A stretch of DNA of 64,000 nucleotides from Adiantum capillus-veneris (taxonomy: Eukaryota > Streptophyta > Polypodiopsida > Polypodiales > Pteridaceae). The stretch lies in NCBI GenBank assembly GCA_014529385.2, contig CM043947.1, positions 102,233,311 to 102,297,310 of the forward strand, given 5' to 3'. Numbering within the stretch: position 1 is the stretch's first letter; each line of letters begins with the position of its first letter. Both the position numbers and the translations under genes were made by a program. Positions 11,806 to 22,900 of this stretch are shown one piece after another. The notes under the pieces are model-generated. The model was not told the origin of the DNA. It did not search any database and worked only from the letters and a program-made list of their open reading frames with translations.

Positions 11806-12119
11806 AGGAGATGGTGAAGGAGAAGGTGGAGATGGAGCAAGAGCAGCTTCTATTGCACAATGAGAGAATGACTCAATTTTAGGTTTAATTGGCTTTTATG
11901 TGAGCTCACCCCATTCACACTTGGGCGCCCATGCTTAGCCAACTAACCCTAGCATGTTCGTGTTAGAGTGCGCCTCTCATCGGCGATCACTCTACCTTTC
12001 CCTATTGGACCGACAAGCCCGGTGCCTGACTCTACTTAAATAAATAATACGGTTACGGTGTCCGTCGTAGGCGATAGGGTATCTAAATACGGTTACGGTG
12101 TCCGTCGTAGGCGATAAGT
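11531..12119 (-). repeat. Element 2, extra outer LTR (tandem)
   Basis: It starts TGTCAAGGCTAGGG like the other two LTRs. It lacks the normal end GAGGGTTAACA and instead repeats a segment of about 32 bases (ATACGGTTACGGTGTCCGTC and following) before joining the next LTR at 12120. The target duplication flanks this outer copy, so it was part of the inserted unit or arose by later recombination inside it. Confidence 0.85.
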
Positions 12120-12680
12120 TGTCAAGGCTAGGGACTTGTTACGCGCCGTGTGCGAGCCACAAAGCTCCTAGCACACAGTCATACAACAGACAAGCTCACA
12201 AGGAAGAACGGTGTGTCACTCACCTTCCTGCGTAGTTGCGAATGAAGGATTCCCGCGCTGCGAAGAAGAGGGAGACGCCCCTACGCCGCGCTCAACCGCC
12301 TCGCCGCCGTCGTGCTGCCGCAACGCTCGATCGCACACACACTCTCACACTCTCTCTCTCTCTCTCACACGCACACACACAAGGAGATGGTGAAGGAGAA
12401 GGTGGAGATGGAGCAAGAGCAGCTTCTATTGCACAATGAGAGAATGACTCAATTTTAGGTTTAATTAGCTTTTATGTGAGCTCACCCCATTCACACTTGG
12501 GCGCCCATGCTTAGCCAACTAACCCTAGCATGTTCGTGTTAGAGTGCGCCTCTCATCGGCGATCACTCTACCTTTCCCTATTGGACCGACAAGCCCGGTG
12601 CCTGACTCTACTTAAATAAATAATACGGTTACGGTGTCCGTCGTAGGCGATAGGGTGTTCGTGAGCCACGAGGGTTAACA
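12120..12680 (-). repeat. Element 2, 3' LTR
   Basis: A 561-base LTR with ends TGTCAAGG and GGTTAACA. It is nearly identical to 24854-25413 apart from the length of the CT/CA tract and scattered substitutions. The internal side borders the polypurine tract. Confidence 0.92.
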
Positions 12681-12695
12681 TTGCCTCCCTTCCTG
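12681..12695 (-). promoter_or_regulatory. Element 2 polypurine tract
   Basis: On the minus strand AGGAAGGGAGGCAA lies directly upstream of the LTR start TGTTAACC. This is where plus-strand DNA synthesis is primed in LTR retrotransposons, and it confirms the minus orientation. Confidence 0.8.
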
Positions 12696-13921
12696 ATGTA
12701 GATTCCGTCCTCAGAAGCTATTGAGTTGAAGCTTGGTATGTCCATGTTGTAGAGCATCTAGATTTGAATCTGCAAGGCAAAGTCACTGTTTTAGCAAGCG
12801 GAATTATATTGCCATAAATCATGAGGGGAATGTAAAGTACATGTGGAAATGAGTAAATGCAAGATTTATGAAATGTTAGACTTCCATTAAGGACAAATAA
12901 ATTGCACTTTGAGTAAATTAATTAATCAAGAGTTTTGAGCTTATGGGTGAGTCTATCAATTAGTTAGGTATGACTAAGGTTAAAACAACTACTCTAGTAC
13001 TAGAGAAGCTAAGAAGATTATCTAAATGCAAGATTCCCTAATTATGCTTTTCAGCTTTGATTAGCCAACTCGCTCTCACAACTGCAAACAAAAGCTTGAA
13101 ATGTTAACTGTAAGCTCAATGGAAGTCTTTTAATTTTTATTTATTTATTTATTTATTTTATTATTATTATTTTTTAATACTTTTTTACTTTGGGTCACAA
13201 TCATGTGACGTGTGTGCTTATTTTGTATGTCCGGGGTTTTTTGCTTCTCAAGGAAAAGCGCCCACACTGGGAACCTCTAGGGCTCTAGTACCATAGACAA
13301 TACATGTGAGTGAAGTACCAATTCAAGCCAGGATTTCTCTTCCAGCGTAAGATTTTTCATTTGTGGCACTTATGTTTTTTTTTTGCTTCCATTTCCTTGG
13401 TATTCGCACTAGTGTTTTTTGTTGTCTAAGTGAGCAAGCCTTTCTCTGCCTAAAACATTCCTAAGGTCTCAAATACTCGGATAATTTTATTAGCTAGGCC
13501 TAGTGGTCAAGTAAATGAGTTAACCTAAAGTCACGATCTCCTAATCTCCAGGCTCATCCATAAGATTAAACTGGAGTTCAATCAACTTAAGCAAAGGCAA
13601 ATTTATACATCTATAATGGCAGATAACAATCATAACTATTGCACTCAAACAAAGCATGAAAAATCATTATTAGCAATTACACATATCCACCAACATGAAT
13701 CATGGAAAGTAGTACACCTGGAGGTATGGAGTGGCTCATTTCGTTGAAGCAGATGTCCTCAGCTATGTGGATGGAGATCCATATAAGTCCTTCCTAACAC
13801 ATCCAAAAACAGGCACTATACCTCTAGGAGGCATGTCAGTGTGAAAAATTAAAACTCCTGAAAAACAAACTCAAAACACAATCTAGACCCCTAACCTACC
13901 TATCTGTCACCCCTTTTAGAA
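12696..13921 (-). other. Element 2, 3' untranslated internal region
   Basis: AT-rich DNA between the acidic ORF and the polypurine tract. It contains a (TTTA)n-like tract near 13137-13165 and no convincing reading frame. Confidence 0.6.
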
Positions 13922-14344
13922 TCAAGGAAAGAGGATATTATATAAACCGGGTGGCCACCCTAAGGCTAGGCCTCTATCCTCATCATCTAGATAAATAAAA
14001 TCGTTGTCCGTGAGGCCATAGTCTTCCTCGGTCTCTATTAGTTCCTCTTCATCATCGTCTTGTGCAAGCATCCTAATCAAGAACCTCGCGATGCGTGGAT
14101 ACTCATCTTGTGCAAAAGAATAAGCATGTGCCACTGGAGACACATTCGCTACTGGGTAGGGATCACTAGTTAGCCATAGATGTATCAACCATTCTAACTC
14201 CTCAAAATTTCTCTCACATGCAAGGCTCTCTATCAAATCCCATTCGCAAGAAAGTATAGGGTAGCATACGTAGAACACTTGCGGAAAAGACAAAGGGTAC
14301 CTTTCATCAAAAATAGAAGTGCATGCCTCTGGTGAAGTAGCCAT
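13922..14344 (-). CDS. Acidic 140-residue ORF in env position of element 2
   Basis: The frame opens at ATG 14344 (MATSPEAC) and is uninterrupted to a stop at 13922. The protein is acidic toward its end: residues about 95-125 contain DDDEEELIETEEDY and IYLDDEDRG. The middle is rich in aromatic and leucine residues (WDLIES, ELEWLIHLWL). I see no signal peptide, transmembrane helix or retroviral envelope motif. I do not recognise the family. Its place, downstream of integrase and upstream of the polypurine tract on the coding strand, is where some plant gypsy elements carry extra ORFs. In an element with many stops elsewhere, an intact frame of this length is notable but could be chance. Confidence 0.5.
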   Translation of the reverse strand: MATSPEACTSIFDERYPLSFPQVFYVCYPILSCEWDLIESLACERNFEELEWLIHLWLTSDPYPVANVSPVAHAYSFAQDEYPRIARFLIRMLAQDDDEEELIETEEDYGLTDNDFIYLDDEDRGLALGWPPGLYNILFP

Positions 14345-14624
14345 TTCTGACAATACAGATAGATTTGGTTAGGCTTTTAAAACATAAGAGTTGTTTTTGT
14401 GTGTTGCTTGAATTGACACGGTGAATTTGGACTTATATGTAAGATCTGATAGGGTGCTCTCTCGTTGCTAGTCGCTCTTGCTCTTTACTATTTTTGTTTT
14501 TTGTGAGTATAAGGCTATATATATACATTCCCTAAGATTGGAATTGAGAGGTCAGGGAGGAAGGTTGAGAGGGGAGCGAGTGAATGATTGATGTTAGCAA
14601 ACACTCCCCCCTTCCTTGGGTAGA

Positions 14625-15465
14625 TCATACCTTTTGGAATGAGGTCGTCACCTTTTGAAACCAATTGTTCCAAGTTGTTATGGGTGAAGGTTTTAACCAA
14701 TAGTTTTCGACAGCCCTATGCGTTTCATCTAGTTGCAAGGGTGGTAAGGTACTCTCCCATGATTTTATTTGCAACATTGTTGTAGGTGGTGAACTTACCC
14801 CGGGAGGTGCAAACTCTTTCGTGCTTGTATGGATATGTACAGTGGTAGGTGGAGGTTGTGTCGAAGCTTCTATTTGCGTATAGGAACTACATAAAGAGCA
14901 AGAAGCTTCATTTGATTTCCTTGTTCCTGAGCTAGGTGGAACAAATCGTTCTTTCTTTGGTACCCAAACTAGCTCTAGAGCGGGTGTGTAATATTCCATG
15001 ATTTTCAATTTGTTTTGGAGCCACAGGATTGGGTTTACATGGGCCAGGTGACAGGTAAGAGTACACTTTACGTTTGGGCACCCAGATTTGATCATTTCCT
15101 TCATAGTATCCTTGGGCTTCCAATAGTCGTTTAGGAATCCAACGCAACGTTTCTTTACATTTCTTGGAGTGAGTGGGACGGTTCTTACGAGGTTTCCGTT
15201 TTTTTGCATCAACCATGCTCACTACAGAAGCTTTAGGGACTCACTTGTATGTTTTCTCTTTTATATTAGGATGGTTCTTGTGTGTCTCAAGCTTTCTTTC
15301 AACTACATCAGTTGAAGCTCTAGAGAGTTGGGCTATGGGGACGTATGGTTCAACCTCCTGGACATGCAATGTCTTGGGTTTTATTTCCTTAGGCAATATC
15401 TCAGGGACTATGGCTTGAGTGGTAGGGCTAAGAGTTGGTTTTTGCGTTGTAACACCCCCAATCCC
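14625..15465 (-). pseudogene. Pol C-terminal tail with W-x-P-K repeats, broken
   Basis: Beyond the pol stop at 15466-15468 the same frame continues without interruption to a TGA near 15241. The residues around that stop, YK(stop)VPKAS, line up with two later motifs in frame, LRWIPKRLL and QIWVPKRKV. The TGA therefore most simply replaces the tryptophan codon of a first W-V-P-K repeat. A fourth motif, ELVWVPKKER, lies in a different frame, so a frameshift separates it. The rest (to 14625) is basic and then Pro/Thr/Ser-rich. I know no function for this tail. It was probably continuous with the polyprotein before the two stops and the shift arose. Confidence 0.6.
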
Positions 15466-18400
15466 CTAATCAATAGTGCATTTGGTGGCTATCATCCACG
15501 TGCGGCCTAGGTTTATATTACCCTCCATAGTTCCAGTAGGCATGACCAAAAAGTCTTGAGCTACAATTCCATTGTCATAACTGACAGAAGTGTGCCAGAT
15601 TCCAAAAACCGTAGTTTTTTTCTTGTTGACACCCTTGACTTGGATAATACTCTCAGATAGAGGTGGCTTCCCTAACTGACACCACACCCCATAGGATAGC
15701 AGATTATATTTAGCACCCGTGTCCAATAAGGCGTTATATAGCACTTTTCCATAGGCACTATTTAACTCAATAGGGTATTGTAGAGGTGTGTCAGAGTCCA
15801 ACCCATCCTCTTCGATTTCCACGTGGAATGCATTTGTGACTCCAAGGTTAGCCTCTCGTTTTTGTCTTATACGTTGTTGTCGCTCCTTAGCCTCAGCTTG
15901 AGCTTGTATCTTGTTTAACTCGGTTTGTGCTTTGGCGGCCTTCTTTTGATGAATGGCCCGTAGTTCTTCTTGGCTTAAAGGATCATAATATCTTTTGAAT
16001 TTACTCCCATTGAGGAATCCAATGGTTTCAACTCCATCAAGAGTTTCCACACGAAGGGTACCTTGTGGGGTAATTTCACATACTCTATATGGTCCTTTAC
16101 CAGCATATTTCAACTTTTTCTTCTCTTTACGTACTCCATACATAAGGACTTTATCACCAACTTTGATGTCCTTATCCTTCACATGGCGATCAAACCACTT
16201 CTTTCTCCTATCCTTTTCCACAAGAGCATTTTGCACAGCCAATTGTCTCTCTTCGTCTAGTTTTTCTAAGATATACAAACGCTCGGTTAAGGGGTTACCA
16301 TTCCATCCTTCCTGTGAAGCTACCCTAAGAATAGGAATGACAAACTCCCAAGGCATAACCGCTTCTTGGCCGTATACCATTTTGAATGGCGTACAATTAA
16401 TAGCCACTTTATAAGCAGTACGATAAGCCCATAGAGCAGATGTCAACTTCAAATCCCAATCAGTGCGATGAGCTTCTACCGTCTTGGTTAAAATAAAGAT
16501 TAGAGTCTTGTTGGTGCTCCCGGCTTGTCCATTAGCTTGCGGGTAATAAGGTGTAGACTTATGGTGGGATATCATAAAGGTCGTGGTAAGCTCTCTTATT
16601 ACCTCATTTATAAAATGGGTACCATTATCACTAACAATTTCAAAAGGGCAACCAAATCTTGTGATAATGTTCTCAAAAAGAAACTTAGCTGTTGTCCTCG
16701 CGTCAGCTTTTTGTGAAGCCTTAGCTTCAGCCCACTTTGTTACGTAGTCCGTAGCAACTAGAATATATCGAGATTGAGTGTTGCGAGCTGCGGGACTAAT
16801 TGGACCTACAAAGTCTAAGCCCCATTTTTCAAATGGTTGGGTTACTTTAATAGGATGTAAGGGCATTCTGTCTTTGCGCTGTGTGGTCTTGTAACGTTGG
16901 CACTCATCACACCCTTTTGTAAAAAGTGATGCATCCTTAAATAAAGTTGGCCACCAATAGCCTGATTGTAGCACCTTTCTAGCAGTCAGGTCTCCTGAAA
17001 AATGCCCTCCTGCTATGCCCATATGTGCCTCTTGCAAGATATACAAATATTCATCCTCGCAGGCACAACGCCTAAGAATATCGTCCTTGCCTAGTCTATA
17101 CAGAGTTCCGACAATCAAACAATAGGGTTCACATTCTTTTACTAGCCTTCGAGCGATATCCTTACGAAGTTCCTTGGGTGGAAAACCATTAACTAAAAAG
17201 TTAACAATGTTCTCACTCCATTCAGGCATAGTCTCAACTATGAATAGGGAAGTATCGGGTAATTCATCATCAACTCCTGTAGGGGCTTCACCATTGGGTA
17301 TGCGAGACAAATGATCAGCCATGACGTGCCTTTTACCGGGTCTCACTACAATCGTGAAATCAAACTCCAGAAGAATTAACAACCATCGTGTGATTCTTCC
17401 TGTGGAGCATGGCTTGTTTACCAGATACAGCAACGCTTGATGATCCACATAAAATACAAACTTGTTTGCCAGAAGGTAGTAGCAAAATTTCTTTACTGCA
17501 TAAACCATTGCTAAACCTTCTCGCTCTGTAGTGGTGTAGTTCCTTTCAGCATCGTTTAATTGACGGCTTGCAAAGCTAATGGGATAGTCCAGTTTATGTT
17601 CTCCTGGTTGAGTGAGAACACACCCAATAGCAAAGTTTGATGCATCAATATGCACATGGAAAATGACATCCCAGTTAGGTGTCCTTAAAATCGGAGCACT
17701 TGCTAGTGTTTTCTTCAATTGTTCATAGGCCTGGTCACACTCTTCAGTCCATTTAAATTCAATGAGAAGCTTGTACAAAGGACGTGCTATCTCAGCGAAA
17801 AATAAAATAAACCGTCGATAATAACCCACGTGTCCCATGAACCTTTGAACTCCCTTGTAATTGGTTGGTGGTGGTAACTCTAGAATCACTTTAATTTTGC
17901 TCTCATCGGTTGAGATACCATTCTTAGATACTATATGCCCTAAAATAACTCCATGCTTGACCCAAAATTGGCATTTGAACGGGTTCAATGAGATACGATA
18001 TAACCTACACTTTTCAAACACCTTCCGCAAACATGATAGATGTTCTTTCCAAGAAGAGTAAACGCAAAGGTAGTCTAAGAAAGCTTCACAAAACTCTCTC
18101 AAATATTCTTTGAAAGCAGTGTTTATTAATCGTTGGAATGTAGCAGGGGCATTTGTTAAGCCAAAAGCCATCACACGAAATGCAAACACGCCAAATTCTG
18201 TGATGAAGGCAGTTTTAGCTTGGTCCTCTAGCGCTATCGTGATTTGGTTGTAGCCTGAGTACCCATCTAGAAAGCCATAAGCTTCCTTGCCTGCAACTCT
18301 TTCGAGTACATGTTCGGAATATGGTAGGGGGTAATGGTCTCTTCTAGTAGCTGCATTAACTTTTTTGAGGTCCACGCACACCCTGAGTTTCCCATTCTTT

Positions 18401-18975
18401 TTTGGCACGATAACTATTGGAGACACCCATTCAGAGTGTTCAATAGGATATATGAACCCACATTTGATAAGCTTTTCTAGTTCTTCTTGAATGATCTTTG
18501 CGTACTTAGGATTCATCGGGTAGGGTCTTTGTTGTACGGGCTTCGCAGTGCTAATCATGGGGATTGTATGTTGGACCACAGAAGGTGGAACACCTTTCAT
18601 ATCATGGTATGTCCAAGCGAATACGTCCTTGAATTCCTTGAGAAGCTCTTTGAGGACCGCCTCTTCAACTTCTGTGAGGTCTTGGGCAATAAAAACAGGT
18701 TTTGATTCTTCACCGGGGTCAGCTAATTCTATTTCTTTAACTATTGCCGGATCATCATAGATTCCATTATTCCCATCGATAGGTATTCTTTGGGCTTTTG
18801 TGTACACAACCTTTGCTTCCCCTGTGGTGTAAGATTTGAAATGTTCTGGTGCAGGATGCAAGTCTGTGGATTCTGGTTGTGCTTCCATTTTTGCTTTCTT
18901 GTGTTGTCGAGCTAACTCTTGGTTTTGACACCTCCTTGCAGTGCGGCTCAACTTTGGCTTGTCTATGATCTCTAA
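15466..18975 (-). pseudogene. pol: Element 2 pol: RT, RNase H, integrase, second protease-like domain
   Basis: The frame is open for about 1,170 codons. Residues are numbered from codon 18951. RT occupies about 130-330 (FLDGYSGYNQI, FGLTNAPATFQ), but the catalytic motif reads FLDYL: the second Asp is Tyr (codon 18070-18072, residue 294). RNase H follows, with its first Asp at 436 (HIDAS). Integrase has the HHCC region (GGHFSGD, CDECQ), Asp 713 (GLDFVGP) and Asp 775 (VSDNG). At the D-35-E position there is Gly 811 (QAGSTNK, codon 16519-16521). After the integrase C-terminal region and a basic coiled stretch comes a retropepsin-like domain with LLDTGAKYNLLSYG (Asp 1077) and, about 80 residues on, LGRTWM. 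The frame ends with TAG at 15466. The RT and integrase changes should each abolish activity. Confidence 0.88.
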
Positions 18976-19966
18976 TTAGGCTACGTCATGGGGTCGTGGT
19001 CTACACCACATAACATTTTGGAGATATTCACCCCAATCGTCTACCAATTTTCGATGAGCATCACATGCTCCTATATAACTGAGCCATTCTGCTGAGGATC
19101 TCTTCTTTTTTATCCTAGCACGTACATTGGCTCGATATCGACGCCTCTTAAAGTTTTTCTTATTCTTATTTGAGACCTGCTTTTGATTTGCATTTAGATC
19201 TGGCTCACTAAAGGAGTCCTCGTTGGTGTCCTCTTCATTCTTGGAGGAGCTATCATTGGTTGATGTGCTCGGTCCTTCCGAATGTTTTGACTCTGAACTT
19301 GCTCCACTCTCTAATTCATGAGATTCAGAATCCGTTTCACTCTGGAAGTCAGTGTCTGAGTTGTGTTGGTTAAAGTCTTCTATTGAGCTATCGGTGTCAC
19401 TGTCAGATTGGTCTACAATTGCCTTGCCCTTAGAAGATGCATGTATGGAACTTATCATGTTCAGAGGTGCAATTTGTGGTACCTCTTCCCCCTCTGGTGT
19501 GACCCAAGTGGTTCCTCTATTTCCCCAGGTATCTATGATTGCAGCTAGGTGTACCCAGTCTACATTGTCTGATTCCGTCATACCCGGTAACACATCCATG
19601 TAAGGAGAATCTTGGCCAATGTCTGTATCCTTCTTACAAGTGTAACAATATTGTAGTGGGGCCGAGTGAATTGTGGTGTCAGAGCGATGATCAATAATGG
19701 TTTTACTCCCTAAGGGGTGTACCTTACCAGTCACCAAATCCACTCTAAGGACAGAGTCTTGGAATTGCAAATAGACATGATTTTTAGACCAATCGTGAAC
19801 CATTTGTGCTTCCCTCATGAATGGTCGTCCTAAAATCATTTCATATGACATAAGGTGTTTCGAGAAATCCATTACAATGAATGTATGTCGTACCTTGTGT
19901 CCTAGAACTTTGATCTTAAGATCCTTGAGCATCCCCATGGTTTGGCTATGGTACCATTTGCCATCT
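18976..19966 (-). pseudogene. Element 2 protease C-terminal half and linker
   Basis: The frame 19938-18976 contains the late retropepsin block EMILGRPFMREAQMVHDW. A linker rich in Ser, Asp and Glu follows (for example SDSDTDSSIED), then a basic stretch. The active-site half of the protease lies in the preceding ORF in another frame, so at least one frameshift splits the protease between about 19938 and 20015. A TAA at 18976-18978 then separates this frame from pol, which continues in the same frame. In an intact relative these would form one gag-pro-pol polyprotein. Confidence 0.75.
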
Positions 19967-22900
19967 TTACCACAATGTTAGTAACACTGAGGCGGGGTTT
20001 TCCCATGGATTCCAACAATCTTTTGTAACGATGCTAACTCCCGCACCACCATCAAGAATTCCCTTTATAGTTAATCCCTTGGTAGTGATGGGTAGGGTCG
20101 CATTAGACTCGTCGCCTTCAAAATACTGCCCTAATTCGTTAATGGGTACCTCGATCACAGACTCGTGTCCATTTAAGTCAAGTGATTGCACATGATTTTC
20201 CTCATCAATCATAATCGAGTCAGGCCTATTTGGTTGCGCAAACTGCGGTAATCCCGTTCGTAGCTCTCCGTTAAGGAATGCTCGAAGTGCAAGGAATAAC
20301 TCAGGATCTCCATACAACTTTGCTATGATCGTGGTTCGGACCTCAGAAGACATGAAATCCACTAGTTTGGCAACATTCATTGGCATTTTGCAGGGTGTAG
20401 GTCCTTGACTACGAATTGGTGAGGATGGAATCTCATATTCCTCAATGGGATCAGGTATTCCTTCGTTAAACATCCTTTCCAACAAGAAGGGTGTATGCTC
20501 ACTTTCTGATGTCCCGTCCTCACTCCCTTCTTGGATGATACTAGATATGGCTAACGGTCTATGGTTCATGTGGGGTGGATGAACTTGCGTGGGAAACACT
20601 GTGTCATGAATTTTGACATGCATGGGTTTTGGTTCTAGTTTCCCTTGAGTCTCCTCCACTAAACCTCTTAGATGTTTCACCTGCTCAATCTCGTCTACTG
20701 GGTTTGGGTACGTCCCAATCTTTTTTTTACGATTCTTCCCTTTTTGCCCCTGCGGTTTATCTTGGGGGTCTTGGATTGGATTTGGAAACACTTGTGGTGT
20801 TTTCAGAGGCTCTTTATGGTTTTCTCTTATTCGGTTTTCATTTGGTTCCATGTTACGGTTTTCTTTGTCGGTCTTTCCCTTTGTGGTATTGGTTCTAGTC
20901 TCCATTGTCTCGATTGAATTTGAATCATCCTCGAGGTCATTCATATACACGGGGTCATCTCCTGTTACTATGTTTGTTTTGGAACTTGGCTTTGAATTTC
21001 CCGTATTTTGCGACCTCTTCCTTCGTGTCTTCTTTTTCTTTGCTTGGATAACTGACGCGGTATCTCTCTCTTCGAGGATATGGCTTGGCCCTTGAAGCAT
21101 GGACCGTGTAATCACATAAGTGGGTGCGACGGGTGGTATTGGCGATGTCACACTAGCAATTTCGACCAAATTTAGGGGTGTGATTTTAGGCGCATTTGGG
21201 TTATAGGGGCATTGGGCAATCAAGTGATCTATGCCACAACGATTACATGTGAGTATTGGCATTGCAAACGTGCTCCCTTGATTCATTTGCATCTGTGCAG
21301 CATTCTTTTGCAGCCTAATAGGGCACTCCGTTGCTCGATGTGGTCCACCACACTCGTAGTATTGAAGAGGTGGCCTCCTAGCCTGGGTGTTGATATTTTG
21401 ACCTCTGGATGCGAGAGCAGCAGCTTGATAAACCGGCTTGACTTGCCCCCAACAATCTTCCATGTAGCATATAGGACACTCTTCCAATGTATCAAGTCCG
21501 TAGGCAATACTAGTGTCTAATTCCTCCTCACAGCCATCTACATAAGCATTAGATGGCTCGCAACCCACTTGGTTCATAGGGGCGACTCTTGGATGCGGGG
21601 GCTGCGGTCCTAGCACAGGAGGTGGTAGCGGTGAAGCTTGTACAACATTTTGAGATCTAGGGACCATGTGTTGCGGTAGTTGCTCAACAGGTGGAGTAGG
21701 CATCAATACAGGAGCTCGAGGCGCATCCGTCCAGGCTACAGGTGGTCTATTTGCCATCATACGTTTGATCATTAAACAATCCTTAGCTTGGTGACCATAC
21801 CTACCACATGCATTGCAAGTTCCATTAAATTTTACTCTAAACGTAGGGCACTCACTAGTGCTATGTGGACCTAAGCAAATGGAACACCATTGTTGCTCCC
21901 TTCTTGGATACATGTGACTATTTTGAGGGGGTCGGTTATCCTTAAGAGACTCTTGGATTGCCTTGGTGAGGTCTGTCAAGAATGTCTCAAATACCTTTGG
22001 CTCATTGGCAATTGGCTTTGCAGTCATGGGTTCATACTCAATGGCTTGTGAGCTAGTGGATCTCATGTCAGTAGACACCCTCATGCCTGCTATCATCAAG
22101 TTGTCCTCTAATTGAATTGCATTGGCAGTGATATCTTCCCAGGTTGTGATACCTCTAATCACTAGTCCATTATAGATTCCTTCATTCCGCAACCCTCGAA
22201 TGAATTGATCAAGCAGTTGGTTATTGTTGAAGCGCTCATTTACAGGGCAGCGAGAGTTTAAGTGCTTTAGACGACTAATGAAGTCCCTTACTGACTCTCC
22301 TTCCTTACGTTCGGCCTTCTGTAGCTGAGATGCTACACCCCAAAGCACACCTTCTCGTATGTACTCCTTTAGAAACAACCTTCGAAGGGTAGGGTAGATT
22401 GTTTTCTCGTCCACCCTTAGGGTTCTATACCAATCTCCAGCCTTCCCACTTAATGTCAAGCTTAAGGCATTGCACTTATGTAGTTCGTTGCGTTCCCCTA
22501 AGGAATCACATACTTGTTCAAACACTTCAATGTGTTTTCTAGCATCTTCGTCCCCATTGAATTTTTGCGTGAGTTTGGCAATTTGTACTGCCTTACTTCT
22601 AGGCTCTCTATCAGATGCATGACGCATATTTTCCGCGATAGATCGACCTATGGTTTGAGCAAACGCTGCCAAGTCACCTATGTGAGGAGGCAGGGCTGGT
22701 GGAGGTACTCTTGGAATCATATGTGGGAGAGGGACGGGTACCGGTCTTGGCATACGTGTGGATGATGCAGGATATGGAACATAACCGGGCATAGGTCCAC
22801 TCGGATAAGGGCTAGGGAGCGGCACTCGAGGAGCATAAACAAGTGGTACAATTGGAGGTGTGGGGGCCATGTGTGCATAAGGGGCTAGAGGCACATACGG

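Noticed and set aside
11623-12439. Repeated plus-strand open frames in element 2 LTRs, also at 24946-25191
   Set aside because: They lie antisense inside LTR copies and persist only because the LTR DNA is duplicated; no start context or domain supports them.
20629-21520. Hydrophobic plus-strand frames inside element 2 gag
   Set aside because: Shadows of the long minus-strand gag frame.
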